Source of the DNA: Microbacterium sp. 4R-513
GTDB lineage: Bacteria; Actinomycetota; Actinomycetes; Actinomycetales; Microbacteriaceae
Reading direction: 5' to 3'
DNA length: 64,000 nt
NCBI RefSeq assembly: GCF_011046485.1
Contig: NZ_CP049256.1
Coordinates: 1,612,001-1,676,000, forward strand
The notes beneath the pieces are model-generated. The model saw nothing but the letters and a program-made list of their open reading frames with translations, made no database searches and was not told where the DNA came from. A program made the position numbers and the translations under genes. Each line of letters opens with the position of its first letter. The stretch's first letter is position 1. Of the stretch, positions 18,598 to 26,932 are shown piece by piece.

Positions 18598-19374
18598 ATG
18601 AAGATCGTTGTCCTGGTCAAGGAGGTCCCGGACACCTGGGGTGATCGCAAGCTGAACCTCGAGACCGGTCTTGCCGACCGCGGGGCGAGCGAAGCGGTCT
18701 TGGACGAGATCGGCGAGCGGGCCCTCGAGGTCGCGCTGTCGTACGCCGACAAGCATCCCGGGACCGAGGTCGTCGTCCTGTCGATGGCGCCGGAGTCCGC
18801 CGCCAACACCCTTCGCAAGGGCCTGCAGATGGGCGCTGCGTCGGCGGTGCAGGTCGTCGACGACGGGCTTCTCGGAGCCGACCTCGGCCTCACTGCCGAG
18901 GTGCTCGCGGCGGCCCTGCAGCGCATCGGGTACGACCTCGTCATCGGCGGCAACCTCTCCACGGACGGCGTCGGAGGGGTCATCCCCGCGATGATCGCCG
19001 AGCTGCTCGGAGTTCCCGGCCTCGGATGGCTCAACTCCGTCGAGATCGATGACGGCACGGTGTCGGGAGAGCGGGCGTCGGACGGTGCGACCATACGCGT
19101 CTCGGCGCCCCTGCCGGCGGTGATCTCGATCACAGAGGCGCTGCCCGATGCGCGCATGGCCAACTTCAAGGGCATCATGGCGGCCAAGAAGAAGCCGTTC
19201 GAGACACTGTCGCTCGCGGATCTCTCCGTCGAGGCAGAGGACCACAGCGCCGCGCACTCGATCGTCATCGCCTTGAGCGAGAAGCCGCCGCGCGCGGCTG
19301 GCGTCAAGATCGTCGACGAGGGCGACGCGGGCGAGAAGCTCGCCGAGTTCCTCCTCCAGAACCGGCTCGCGTAA
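18598..19374 (+). CDS. etfB: Electron transfer flavoprotein beta subunit
   Basis: A 258-residue EtfB/FixA-type protein. The start is ATG 18598, after GAAGGAG; it opens [19 protein letters not shown]. It has [14 protein letters not shown] and [14 protein letters not shown] nucleotide-binding segments and the typical [17 protein letters not shown] region contacting partner dehydrogenases. EtfB binds AMP and, with EtfA, carries electrons from acyl-CoA dehydrogenases. etfA follows after ten bases. TAGACT about 30 bases before the start is a plausible -10 box in the 123-bp divergent promoter region shared with marR. Confidence 0.95.
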   Translation: MKIVVLVKEVPDTWGDRKLNLETGLADRGASEAVLDEIGERALEVALSYADKHPGTEVVVLSMAPESAANTLRKGLQMGAASAVQVVDDGLLGADLGLTAEVLAAALQRIGYDLVIGGNLSTDGVGGVIPAMIAELLGVPGLGWLNSVEIDDGTVSGERASDGATIRVSAPLPAVISITEALPDARMANFKGIMAAKKKPFETLSLADLSVEAEDHSAAHSIVIALSEKPPRAAGVKIVDEGDAGEKLAEFLLQNRLA

Positions 19375-19384
19375 GGACGGCGAC

Positions 19385-20359
19385 ATGACGGAATTCGCTG
19401 CGGACTCGATCCTCGTCCTGCTGGACGTCACGCCCTCGGGCGAACTGGCCAAATCGTCGGCGGGACTGCTCGGCGCTGCCGCGTCGGTCGGCACGCCGGT
19501 CGCGCTCATCGTGTCGACCGATGCCTCTTCGCTCGCCGCGCAGGCAGGCGACCTCGGCGCAGCGGCCGTGCTGACGGCCGACGGCGACTCGTCGCTTCTC
19601 ACGGTGCCGCGCGTGGATGCGCTGACTGCTGCGGCCGATCTCGTGCGGCCCGACGCGATTCTCGTCTCGAACTCGATCGAGGGCCGCGAGGTGGCGGGCC
19701 GGTTCGCCGCGCGCAGCCGCTCCGGACTCTGCGTCGACGTCGTCGGGATCTCGCGCGACGCCGAGGGCGTCGTGGCGCACCACTCCGTCTACGGAGGCGC
19801 GTACAACGTCGACGCCGCCGTCACGTGGGGCGCTCCCGTCATCACCGTCCGCCAGGGCGCGATCGAGGCGCGTGCCGAGTCCCGCACGCCGGAGGTCGAA
19901 GTCCTGAGCGTCCCGGCATCCGGGCGGCCCGCGGCATCCGTCGACTCCGTCGAAGAGGCCGTCGTCGCGTCGTCGCGTCCCGAGCTCCGCGGAGCCACGA
20001 AGGTCGTCTCGGGCGGTCGCGGGCTGGGGTCGGGCGAGAAGTTCGCCCTGGTCGAGCAGCTCGCCGACACCCTCGGCGCAGCGGTCGGCGCATCGCGCGC
20101 CGCCGTCGACGCGGGCTACGTGCCGCAGTCGTATCAGGTCGGTCAGACCGGCGTCTCGGTGTCGCCGCAGCTGTATGTCGCTCTCGGCATCTCCGGGGCG
20201 ATCCAGCACAAGGCCGGCATGCAGACGGCGAAGACGATCGTCGCGATCAACAAGGACGGGGATGCCCCGATCTTCGAGATCGCGGACTTCGGCGTCGTCG
20301 GCGACATCTTCACCGTGGTGCCGCAGCTCATCGCGGCCCTCGAAGCGGAGAAGGCCTAG
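19385..20359 (+). CDS. etfA: Electron transfer flavoprotein alpha subunit
   Basis: A 324-residue EtfA that begins ATG 19385 behind AAGGAC. The N-terminal Rossmann-like part is divergent, as usual. The C-terminal FAD domain is intact, with [46 protein letters not shown] and [20 protein letters not shown]. It holds the FAD of the ETF heterodimer. No FixC/FixX-like ETF:quinone oxidoreductase gene follows. Instead a cytochrome b membrane protein begins six bases downstream, an arrangement that suggests an alternative quinone-reduction partner. Confidence 0.95.
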   Translation: MTEFAADSILVLLDVTPSGELAKSSAGLLGAAASVGTPVALIVSTDASSLAAQAGDLGAAAVLTADGDSSLLTVPRVDALTAAADLVRPDAILVSNSIEGREVAGRFAARSRSGLCVDVVGISRDAEGVVAHHSVYGGAYNVDAAVTWGAPVITVRQGAIEARAESRTPEVEVLSVPASGRPAASVDSVEEAVVASSRPELRGATKVVSGGRGLGSGEKFALVEQLADTLGAAVGASRAAVDAGYVPQSYQVGQTGVSVSPQLYVALGISGAIQHKAGMQTAKTIVAINKDGDAPIFEIADFGVVGDIFTVVPQLIAALEAEKA

Positions 20360-20365
20360 CGGCTC

Positions 20366-22327
20366 GTGGCGACGTTCGCGCGGTCGATCCGTCGAGGCCT
20401 GCCCCGCACGGCGGGCGGCGAGGCCTGGCCCTCCGTCGCGGACGCGCCGGGCGTGGACGGCGACGGAGCCGGCACCCGCGCCGGGATGGATGCGGCCGAC
20501 CTTCATCCGCGGCACATCGCGGGTGCGACGGATGCCGAGCCGCACAGTGCCGCGGGCGAGCCCGAAACCGTGAGCCTTCCGCCGCGGCAAATGGCGGGTG
20601 TCACGGATGCCGAGTCGCACAGTGCCGCGGGCGAGATGGCGACCACGGGCACCGCCCGCGGCGTGACGACCCTGCGGCGCGGGCTCCCGCGTGTGCCGGG
20701 CGGGGAGCCGTGGCCGCCGCCCGCGGAGTTGTCCGCCGCGCCCGCATCGCCCGGTGCCACAACCCCCGCCGCTGAGCTTGTCGAAGCGTCGAACACGAGC
20801 CCCTCGCCGCTGACGCCGGCGGAGCCTGCGGCGCCCGCTGGTTCGGCGATCGACGCTTCGACAAGCTCAGGGACCGGGGAAGGCGTTGCGGCGCCTGCTG
20901 TCGGCGCGGGGGACGGGTCGTTGCGCCGTGGTCTTCCGCGGGTTCCGGGTGGAGAGCCATGGCCCGCGTCCTCGGCCGTGCGCGTCGCACGGACTGCCGA
21001 AGCACCGGCGACCTCCGGGGCGCCCGCGTTCGACCCTTCGACAAGCTCAGGGACCGGGCAAGAGATCGAGGGCGAGGTGGCCGAAGTGCGGCATGTCCGC
21101 CGCGGCCTGCCGCGCCCCGCAGCCTCCGCCGCTGCAGCGGCCGCCACCGCCGCCCCCGCACCCCCCGCCGCTGCAGCGGCAACGCCCGCCATCGCCACCC
21201 CCGAAGCCCCCGCCGCACCGGCCGCCGTCGCCGCCGCACCTCCCGTCGCGGCAGCCAGCACCCCCGCCGCCGTTGCTGCACCGGCCGCGGCAGCGACAAC
21301 CGTCGCAGTGCCGGCGGCCGAGGCATCCGTCGTCGCCGCCGCACGCGCCCCGCTGCCGTTCACCCGCACCGTCTGGCCCGGCTCCGCCGCAGTGAGCCGG
21401 CCCGTGCCGAGACCCGAGCCGAAGCGCTACGGACCCTTCACGCGCGCCCAGTGGGCCGGTGCCGTCGTGGTGGGGGGAGCCGGGCTCCTGTTCGCCGCCG
21501 CCATGGTCATCCTGGCGACGCGGTGGTTCCTGAGCCTCGAGTTCATGCAGGAGTTCCTCGCCGCCTACCCGGGCGAGTATCCGCTGCCCGAGGGGGCGCC
21601 GGTGGGCATCCCGCCGTGGCTCGGCTGGCAGCACTTCTTCAACACGTTCCTGATCGTGCTCATCATCCGCTCGGGCCTCCAGGTGCGCACCGAGAAGCGG
21701 CCGAGCGTGTTCTGGTCGCCGCGCAACAACAACCGGCGCAAGATCAGCCTCAACCTCTGGTTCCACCAGTCGCTCGACATCCTGTGGATCGTGAACGGCG
21801 TCCTGTTCGTCGTGCTCCTGTTCGTGACCGGTCAGTGGATGAAGATCGTGCCGACGAGCTGGGCCGTGTTCCCGAACGCCCTCTCGGCGCTCCTGCAGTA
21901 CGTGTCGCTCGACTGGCCGACCGAGAACGGCTGGGTCAACTACAACTCGCTGCAGCAGCTCGCGTACTTCGCCACGGTCTTCCTCGCGGCGCCGCTGGCG
22001 ATCCTCACGGGCGTGCGCATGAGCGGCGTGTGGCCGAAGAACGCCCAGCGGCTCAGCAAGGCCTACCCGATCGAGTGGGCGCGCGCGGTGCACTTCCCCG
22101 TGATGATCTACTTCGTCCTCTTCATCATCGTCCACGTGACCCTCGTCTTCGCGACCGCTGCGCTGCGCAACCTCAATCACATGTACGCGTCGCAGGATGC
22201 CGTGAACTGGGTCGGCTTCTGGATCTTCGTCGCGAGTCTCGTCGTCATCGCCGCGGGCTGGGTCGCCGCACGACCTCTCGTGCTCGCACCGATCGCTCGG
22301 CTCTTCGGCAAGGTCAGCGGGCGCTGA
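20366..22327 (+). CDS. Cytochrome b-type membrane protein with repeat-rich N-terminal linker, partner of EtfBA
   Basis: A 653-residue protein with GTG start at 20366, six bases after etfA. Residues 1-350 are low-complexity Ala/Pro sequence containing four RRGLPR motifs (two as RRGLPRVPGGEPWP), two copies of an 18-residue repeat and three DPSTSSGTG-type inserts. Residues 355-653 hold four to five membrane segments with histidines at 423, 467, 576 and 590, placed in helices as heme-b ligands in FdnI/b561-type cytochromes. The tight linkage to etfBA and lack of FixCX suggest it passes ETF electrons to menaquinone. The heme assignment is by pattern and the role is inferred. Confidence 0.8.
   Translation: MATFARSIRRGLPRTAGGEAWPSVADAPGVDGDGAGTRAGMDAADLHPRHIAGATDAEPHSAAGEPETVSLPPRQMAGVTDAESHSAAGEMATTGTARGVTTLRRGLPRVPGGEPWPPPAELSAAPASPGATTPAAELVEASNTSPSPLTPAEPAAPAGSAIDASTSSGTGEGVAAPAVGAGDGSLRRGLPRVPGGEPWPASSAVRVARTAEAPATSGAPAFDPSTSSGTGQEIEGEVAEVRHVRRGLPRPAASAAAAAATAAPAPPAAAAATPAIATPEAPAAPAAVAAAPPVAAASTPAAVAAPAAAATTVAVPAAEASVVAAARAPLPFTRTVWPGSAAVSRPVPRPEPKRYGPFTRAQWAGAVVVGGAGLLFAAAMVILATRWFLSLEFMQEFLAAYPGEYPLPEGAPVGIPPWLGWQHFFNTFLIVLIIRSGLQVRTEKRPSVFWSPRNNNRRKISLNLWFHQSLDILWIVNGVLFVVLLFVTGQWMKIVPTSWAVFPNALSALLQYVSLDWPTENGWVNYNSLQQLAYFATVFLAAPLAILTGVRMSGVWPKNAQRLSKAYPIEWARAVHFPVMIYFVLFIIVHVTLVFATAALRNLNHMYASQDAVNWVGFWIFVASLVVIAAGWVAARPLVLAPIARLFGKVSGR
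20507..20635 (+). repeat. Duplicated 54-bp coding repeat, 75-bp period (copy pair A)
   Basis: Two 54-bp units at 20507-20560 and 20582-20635 share the pattern CCGCGGCA..CGGGTG..GATGCCGAG..GTGCCGCGGGCGAG. They encode PRHIAGATDAEPHSAAGE and PRQMAGVTDAESHSAAGE in the cytochrome b linker. The spacing is exactly 75 bp. The same unit with the same period lies in the esterase gene at 49402-49530 on the other strand. Confidence 0.85.
20771..20793 (-). repeat. Dispersed TTCGACAAGCTCAG element, copy 1
   Basis: GCTGAGCTTGTCGAAGCGTC is the reverse-orientation form of the element seen at 20851, 21029 and 41869. Here it is translated as AELVEAS within the cytochrome b linker. Confidence 0.75.
20851..20878 (+). 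repeat. Dispersed TTCGACAAGCTCAG element, copy 2
   Basis: GCTTCGACAAGCTCAGGGAC followed by CGG, read in frame as DASTSSGTG in the linker of the cytochrome b protein. Together with copy 1 it forms an inverted pair about 80 bp apart. Confidence 0.8.
21029..21058 (+). repeat. Dispersed TTCGACAAGCTCAG element, copy 3
   Basis: CCCTTCGACAAGCTCAGGGA followed by CCGG, read in frame as FDPSTSSGTG. It matches the copy at 41869-41896, 20 kb away in an unrelated gene. Confidence 0.85.
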
Positions 22328-22726
22328 GTCGCCGAGCGGCCGGGAATGTACACGGCCGTCTTTCCGGAATCAACCCCCCTCACACGCCCGCCGAGAGGCG
22401 CGCATAATCGCCCTCTCGACCCGTTCTTGGGAACGCGATGGCCGTCGGCGAGAGCCGATGATGCGTTGACGGGGCGAGAGAGTGAATGGGGAACTCGTGC
22501 ACCACAGGTGTCCAGTCGCAACACCCGTCGCGGCGCTCAGCATCGCCGCGCGCGGTGGCGCTGTGGTTCGGAATGCCCTCCAGTGGGGAGGACGCCCGGG
22601 CATCGCCGCCCGGCGACGTCCTCCCCGCTGATCCCTCAGCCGCGGCTTCGCACCGGGGGATAACCCGAAGAGAAGACTCCGGATGCCTCGGGAGCGCCCA
22701 CGAGGGCCCCGTCCTACCGTTGAGGC
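22328..22726. other. 399-bp intergenic region with a strong hairpin
   Basis: Between the cytochrome b gene and the histidine kinase I see no convincing gene. A stem of GGGGAGGACG (22585-22594) with CGTCCTCCCC (22617-22626) encloses a smaller CCGGGC/GCCCGG stem. There is no T-tract, so termination is uncertain. The 3' end carries the promoter-like TACCGT at 22715. Confidence 0.6.
22715..22720 (+). promoter_or_regulatory. -10 box, possibly leaderless start of the histidine kinase
   Basis: TACCGT lies six bases before ATG 22727. A weak GAGG is the only Shine-Dalgarno-like sequence, so a leaderless mRNA is plausible. Confidence 0.4.
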
Positions 22727-23992
22727 ATGACTTCACAAGCGCCCGCCCCCGCGGGCTCCATCGCATCACCGCCACGCGTCGCCGGTGCCGTCGCCCAGCT
22801 CGCGGCGCTCGGTGTCATCGGCCCCGCGCTGTTCGGCATCCTCTTCGCGCTCCTCGGCCTCGGCCTCGGGCTCATCCCCGTCCTCCTGATCGGGGTGCTC
22901 TTCCTCGTAGCCCTCGTCTACGCGCTCTTCGGCGTCGGGTGGCTGGAAGCGGCACGCGTCGACGGGCTGTACGACTTCGGCCTCCCGCCCCGCCGCCTCC
23001 GCACGAGCGGACGGCCCGGCTTCGGCGGCTTCCTGCGCACGCTGTGGCTGCAGACGATCGACCCCTCCACGTGGCGGGCGATCGCCAACCTCGCGGTCTC
23101 GACGGTCCTCGGCTGGATCGTCGTGGTGCTCCTCAGCGTCCTCTCGTCGGGCATCGTCCTCGCCTTCGCACCCCTGTACGCCCGCGCCGATGTCGTGCCG
23201 CTGGCCCGCACCGGCCTCGAGTTCCCCATCGCGTGGGCCGTGCCCGCCGGGATCCTGGCTGCCCTCATCTCGGCCGCGGCGATCGTCGGGCTGGCGCTGC
23301 TCCACGGCATCCTGTGCCGCGCGATCATGGTCCCCTCACGCGAGGCGCAGCTCGCCGAGGCCGCTCGCACGTCCAACGTGCAGCGGGCGGGAGCCGTCCA
23401 CGCCGCCGACGTCGAGCGCACGCGCATCGAGCGCGACCTGCATGACGGAGTCCAGCCGCGGCTCGTCTCGGTCGGCATGACGCTCGGCCTCGCCCAGCAG
23501 AAGATCGACAGCGACCCCGAGGCCGCGAAGGCGCTCCTGACCGAGGCGCACACGTCCACGAAGGCGGCCATCACCGAGCTTCGGCAGCTGGCCCGCGGCA
23601 TCCACACGTCCGTCCTCGACGATCGGGGACTGGATGCCGCGCTCTCGGCGCTCGCCGCCCGCTCGGTGGTGCCGGTGCATCTCGATGTGCGCCTCGACGG
23701 CCGCTGCAGCCGAGAGACCGAGGCGGCCGCGTACTTCGCGATCGCCGAAGCCCTGACCAACGCCGCGAAGCACTCGCGGGGCACGGAGGTGCGGGTCGTC
23801 GTGCGGCTCCGTGACGGGAACACGCTGTGGGCCCGCGTCGAGGACAACGGCATCGGCGGCGCCCGGGTGATCCCCGGCGGCGGGCTGGACGGCATCGTGC
23901 ATCGCGTGCTCGCGGCACGCGGCGAGGCCCGCATCGACAGCCCGCTCGGCGGACCGACGACGGTGGAGGTGAGCATCCCGTGCGCATCCTGA
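22727..23992 (+). CDS. Two-component sensor histidine kinase (NarL partner type)
   Basis: A 421-residue membrane kinase. The N-terminal 200 residues hold two hydrophobic hairpins and resemble the putative-sensor membrane domain common in actinobacterial kinases. The dimerisation helix has ERTRIERDLHDGVQPRLV, with phosphoacceptor His239 in the HisKA_3 pattern. The ATPase domain has an EALTNAAKHS N-box, VEDNGIGG and GGGLDGIVHRV. The response regulator overlaps its 3' end by 13 bases, so the two form a pair. A beta-strand membrane protein follows, suggesting envelope-state sensing. The signal is unknown. Confidence 0.92.
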   Translation: MTSQAPAPAGSIASPPRVAGAVAQLAALGVIGPALFGILFALLGLGLGLIPVLLIGVLFLVALVYALFGVGWLEAARVDGLYDFGLPPRRLRTSGRPGFGGFLRTLWLQTIDPSTWRAIANLAVSTVLGWIVVVLLSVLSSGIVLAFAPLYARADVVPLARTGLEFPIAWAVPAGILAALISAAAIVGLALLHGILCRAIMVPSREAQLAEAARTSNVQRAGAVHAADVERTRIERDLHDGVQPRLVSVGMTLGLAQQKIDSDPEAAKALLTEAHTSTKAAITELRQLARGIHTSVLDDRGLDAALSALAARSVVPVHLDVRLDGRCSRETEAAAYFAIAEALTNAAKHSRGTEVRVVVRLRDGNTLWARVEDNGIGGARVIPGGGLDGIVHRVLAARGEARIDSPLGGPTTVEVSIPCAS

Positions 23993-24684
23993 TCTGCGAG
24001 GACTCGGCGCTGCTGCGCGAAGGCCTCGTGCGCGTGCTCGAAGACGCCGGCCACGAAGTGGTCGCCGCTCTTCCCGACGCGGTCCACCTCGAAGACACCG
24101 TCGCCGAGACCTCGCCGGAGCTCTGCATCCTCGACGTCCGGCTCCCGCCGACCTGGACCGACGAGGGTATCCGCGCCGCGCTCGCCCTGCGGGCGACCCG
24201 GCCGGATCTGCCCCTCCTGGTGCTGTCCCAGTATGTGGAGGAGCGCTACGCGTCCGACCTCATCTCCGCGAAGGGAGCCGCGCTCGGCTACCTCCTCAAG
24301 GACCGCGTCGCCGACGTGACCGACTTCCTCGACGCGATCGCTCGGATCGGCGGCGGGGCGACCGTCCTCGACCCCGAGGTCGTCGCGCAGCTGCTCAGCA
24401 GGCGGACGAGGGACGAACGGATGCTGCGGCTCACCGACCGCGAGTCATCCGTCCTCGCTCTCATCGCCGAAGGGCGGTCGAACCAGGCGATCGCCAGATC
24501 CCTCTTCATCTCGGAGGGCAGCGTCGAGAAGCACGTGACGTCGCTCTTCCAGAAGCTCGATCTCGAGCAGGACGAATCCGGCAACCGGCGGGTGCTCGCA
24601 GCGCTCGCTCACCTCGAACACGGCGGCCCCCGGTCGCAATCCGACCGCGGCGGCGCCGCCCCGCAGACAGGAGCATCCCGATGA
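23980..24684 (+). CDS. NarL/LuxR-type response regulator
   Basis: A 234-residue regulator. The start GTG 23980 is chosen because MRILICEDSALLREGL is the true receiver beginning; an upstream in-frame extension is antisense-like sequence. The phosphoacceptor is Asp52 in CILDVRLPP, and the receiver ends with a conserved lysine in GYLLKDRV. A LuxR-type helix-turn-helix (LTDRESSVLALIAEG, ISEGSVEKHVTSLFQKL) occupies about residues 145-200. It is coupled to the kinase by a 13-base overlap and to the next gene by an ATGA overlap. Confidence 0.93.
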   Translation: MRILICEDSALLREGLVRVLEDAGHEVVAALPDAVHLEDTVAETSPELCILDVRLPPTWTDEGIRAALALRATRPDLPLLVLSQYVEERYASDLISAKGAALGYLLKDRVADVTDFLDAIARIGGGATVLDPEVVAQLLSRRTRDERMLRLTDRESSVLALIAEGRSNQAIARSLFISEGSVEKHVTSLFQKLDLEQDESGNRRVLAALAHLEHGGPRSQSDRGGAAPQTGASR

Positions 24685-25565
24685 GCACTACCCTGACCCC
24701 GCCCCCCGCCGGCACCGACGTCCCGCCGCCCGCCGGTCCGCCGCCGGCCGGCCCGCCCCCGGCCGGTCCGCCCACGCGCGGCTCGTCGCGCGTCGTGGCG
24801 ATCATCGTCATCGCCTTCGGCGCCCTCGTCGTGCTCGGGGCGATCGTCTCGGCCGTCGTCGGCACGATCGCCGCGGCATCGGTCCACACGACCGTCCGCT
24901 CGGTCGAGGCGTCGGGCGTCGACGACCTCGACGTGGACGTCGCTGCGGGATCGCTGCGCGTCGTGTACGCCGACGTCAACGAGGCGGAGCTCGAGGTGAC
25001 CGGCACCTGGGGCGCCGACCGCTGGACCCTCCGACGCGACGACGACACGCTCGTCGTCGCCACTCCCGACGGGTGGTCGAACTGGTTCGGCAGCGGGTGG
25101 ATCTTCGGCGGCACGGGCGACGCCGTGCTGCGCCTGCCGCAGTCGCTCGAAGGGACCGACGCCGACTTCTCGCTCGCGGCGGGCGAGCTCACCGCCGACG
25201 GGGAGTTCGGCGAGATGCAGCTCGACCTCGGAGCGGGCAGGGCCACGATCGACGGGTCGGCCACTTCGCTGGACGCGCAGATCAGCGCGGGAGCCGGCGA
25301 CCTCGACCTCGAGGGCGTCGACGAGGCCACGCTCTCCGTCTCCGCCGGTTCGCTGGCCGTCGTCCTGTCCGGTTCCCAGCCGAGCGTCGTCGACCTCGAC
25401 GTGAGCTCGGGCTCCGCCCGGCTGACCGTCCCGGAAGGCGAGTACGAGGTCACGTCCGACGTGTCGGCGGGCGACCTCGACAACGGCCTGGGCTCGACCC
25501 CCGGCGCCGACAGCACGATCCGCGTGCAGGTCTCGGCGGGGCAGGCGGTCCTCCGCGCGTCCTAG
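24681..25565 (+). CDS. Membrane-anchored DUF4097-type beta-repeat protein
   Basis: A 294-residue protein. A Pro/Gly-rich cytoplasmic tail with three PPAGPPPAG-type repeats (residues 8-32) precedes one membrane helix (about 38-65). The rest is outside the membrane and built of short beta-strand repeats rich in Gly, Asp and Ser (DVAAGSLRV, DLGAGRATID, ISAGAGDLDLE, VSAGSLAVV), the DUF4097/DUF2807 pattern of a right-handed beta structure. It overlaps the response regulator by four bases (ATGA), so it belongs to the two-component operon. It may be the output or a co-sensor; the molecular function of the family is unknown. Confidence 0.85.
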   Translation: MSTTLTPPPAGTDVPPPAGPPPAGPPPAGPPTRGSSRVVAIIVIAFGALVVLGAIVSAVVGTIAAASVHTTVRSVEASGVDDLDVDVAAGSLRVVYADVNEAELEVTGTWGADRWTLRRDDDTLVVATPDGWSNWFGSGWIFGGTGDAVLRLPQSLEGTDADFSLAAGELTADGEFGEMQLDLGAGRATIDGSATSLDAQISAGAGDLDLEGVDEATLSVSAGSLAVVLSGSQPSVVDLDVSSGSARLTVPEGEYEVTSDVSAGDLDNGLGSTPGADSTIRVQVSAGQAVLRAS

Positions 25566-25576
25566 GATGCGGCATC

Positions 25577-25636
25577 CGTTCCCGGGTGGCTTCCCCGGGA
25601 ACGACGAGGGGCCCGGCCGATCGGCCGGGCCCCTCG
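25577..25636. terminator. Tandem hairpins between convergent genes
   Basis: The first stem is CGTTCCCGGG (25577-25586) with CCCGGGAACG (25594-25603). The second is a perfect 32-bp palindrome at 25605-25636 with half-site CGAGGGGCCCGGCCGA. They lie between the DUF4097 gene and the leftward acetyltransferase gene. There is no T-tract, but the stems are very stable. Confidence 0.75.
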
Positions 25637-25657
25637 ATGTCGGTCGCGTCAGTGCGC

Positions 25658-26164
25658 TCAGCGCACGAAGCGCACCTCCGTCAGCGTCTCGCCGAGGAAG
25701 GGCTCGGTGTGCGAGGCGCCGTCGAGCGCGAAGCCGTTGCGCGTGTAGAAGCGGTGCGCGCGCGGGTTGTCTTCGGCGACCCAGAGGTACAGGCCCTCGC
25801 CGGTCTCGGTGACGGCGTCGAACAGGCGCTGGCCGATGCCGGTGCCGTGCCAGGCGTCGAGCAGGTAGATGAAGTAGAGCTCGCGGAACCGCGGTGCGTC
25901 CTTGTCACGGGCGGGGCCGGAGCCGGCGAAGCCCACGATCTCGCCGTCGACGAGCGCGGCGAACATCTTGAACTCGGGGCCCTGAACGGCCCAGTGCGTC
26001 CACAGCTCGGCCATGCGACGCGGGGAGATCTTCTCCAGCGCGGCCTTGCTGATGAGGTGGTCGTAGGTCTCGTGCCAGCACGTCGCGTGAACGCGGCCGA
26101 GAGCCTCGGCGTCGACGTCCCGCACCGGACGGACGACGATGTCGGTCTGCAGTTCGGCTTCCAT
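25658..26164 (-). CDS. GNAT-family N-acetyltransferase
   Basis: A 168-residue single GNAT domain. It has the acetyl-CoA pyrophosphate loop DAWHGTGIGQRLFDAV (consensus Q/RxxGxG/A), preceded by the strand RELYFIYLL and followed by LYLWVAEDNPRAHRFYTRNGF, the classical motif B region. The start ATG 26164 has no Shine-Dalgarno, but TAGAGT sits six bases upstream, so the mRNA is probably leaderless. The substrate could be an amine, amino acid or antibiotic; context gives no hint. Confidence 0.9.
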   Translation of the reverse strand: MEAELQTDIVVRPVRDVDAEALGRVHATCWHETYDHLISKAALEKISPRRMAELWTHWAVQGPEFKMFAALVDGEIVGFAGSGPARDKDAPRFRELYFIYLLDAWHGTGIGQRLFDAVTETGEGLYLWVAEDNPRAHRFYTRNGFALDGASHTEPFLGETLTEVRFVR

Positions 26165-26170
26165 GGGCTG

Positions 26171-26176
26171 ACTCTA
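26171..26176 (-). promoter_or_regulatory. -10 box, leaderless start of the GNAT gene
   Basis: TAGAGT on the minus strand is six bases upstream of ATG 26164, with no Shine-Dalgarno between. Confidence 0.5.
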
Positions 26177-26332
26177 CGCGCGGCTCCCCGAGGCGCGAAA
26201 TCCGCGGGATGCCGCGCCGCATACGCTCCATTCCGAGTGCGCAATCGTCACCATCGTGTCGGAATACGGCCCCCGCGAGGCTGCCCGCCAGCGGGGTTCT
26301 ACAACCGAATCGGAATTCCGGGCGGCGGTGGC

Positions 26333-26338
26333 TACCAT
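26333..26338 (+). promoter_or_regulatory. -10 box, leaderless start of the thioesterase-like gene
   Basis: TACCAT is eight bases upstream of GTG 26347, with no Shine-Dalgarno between, suggesting transcription starts at or next to the start codon. Confidence 0.5.
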
Positions 26339-26346
26339 CGCTCGAC

Positions 26347-26907
26347 GTGAATGTGATCTGGCGCACCCTGCTCGTCACCCTCGGCGCTCGACTTCGCGTG
26401 CGCCTCGGCCGGACCCTGGCCCCGACGGCGGTCAGTCGCATCCGTCTCACGACACTGCCGACCGATATCGATGTGCTCCGCCACATGAACAACGGCCGAT
26501 ACCTGTCGCTCTTCGATCTCGGCCGCTGGGACCTGCTCGTGCGGACGGGACTGGCCGATGCGATGCGCCGCAACGGCTGGTACGCGGTGGTGTCGAGCGA
26601 GACCGTGACCTTCCGCAAGTCGCTCGAGCTGTGGCAGCGCTTCGTCGTCGAGTCGCGTCTGCTCGGGCACGACGACAAGGCCCTGTACCTCGAGCACCGG
26701 GCCGTCGTCGACGGCGAGGTCTACGCCCGCGCGATCATCCGGGCCCGCATGCTCAAGCGGAAGGGCGGCACCCTGTCGCACGAGGAACTCTTCGCCGCGG
26801 TCGGCCGACCCGACGATCTGCCCGACGTCGAGCCGTGGGTGCACGACTGGGCCGCGGCATCCGCTCTTCCGTCGACGAAAGCGGCAGCGCCCAGCGTCTG
26901 GAGCTGA
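26347..26907 (+). CDS. Thioesterase-like hotdog protein
   Basis: A 186-residue protein that starts at GTG 26347. After an N-terminal Arg-rich helix, it has DIDVLRHMNNGRYLSLFDLGRWDL, the 4HBT-like DxDxxxHMNNxxY active-site signature of the Them6/acyl-CoA thioesterase group. WYAVVSSETVTFRKSLELWQRF and RAIIRARMLKRKGG form the later strands. Proteins of this type are often annotated as acyl-CoA thioesterases, but most are uncharacterised. The upstream in-frame extension is not protein-like, and the -10 box at 26333 supports the GTG start. Confidence 0.85.
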   Translation: MNVIWRTLLVTLGARLRVRLGRTLAPTAVSRIRLTTLPTDIDVLRHMNNGRYLSLFDLGRWDLLVRTGLADAMRRNGWYAVVSSETVTFRKSLELWQRFVVESRLLGHDDKALYLEHRAVVDGEVYARAIIRARMLKRKGGTLSHEELFAAVGRPDDLPDVEPWVHDWAAASALPSTKAAAPSVWS

Positions 26908-26932
26908 CCGCGGCCGTCAGCGGAGGATGGCG

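Noticed and set aside
20507..20635. Repeats as a short CRISPR array
   Set aside because: Only two units, in frame inside a gene, with no palindromic repeat and no cas genes.
23827..23979. N-terminal extension of the response regulator
   Set aside because: Arg/Gly-rich shadow of the kinase gene; the receiver domain starts at GTG 23980.
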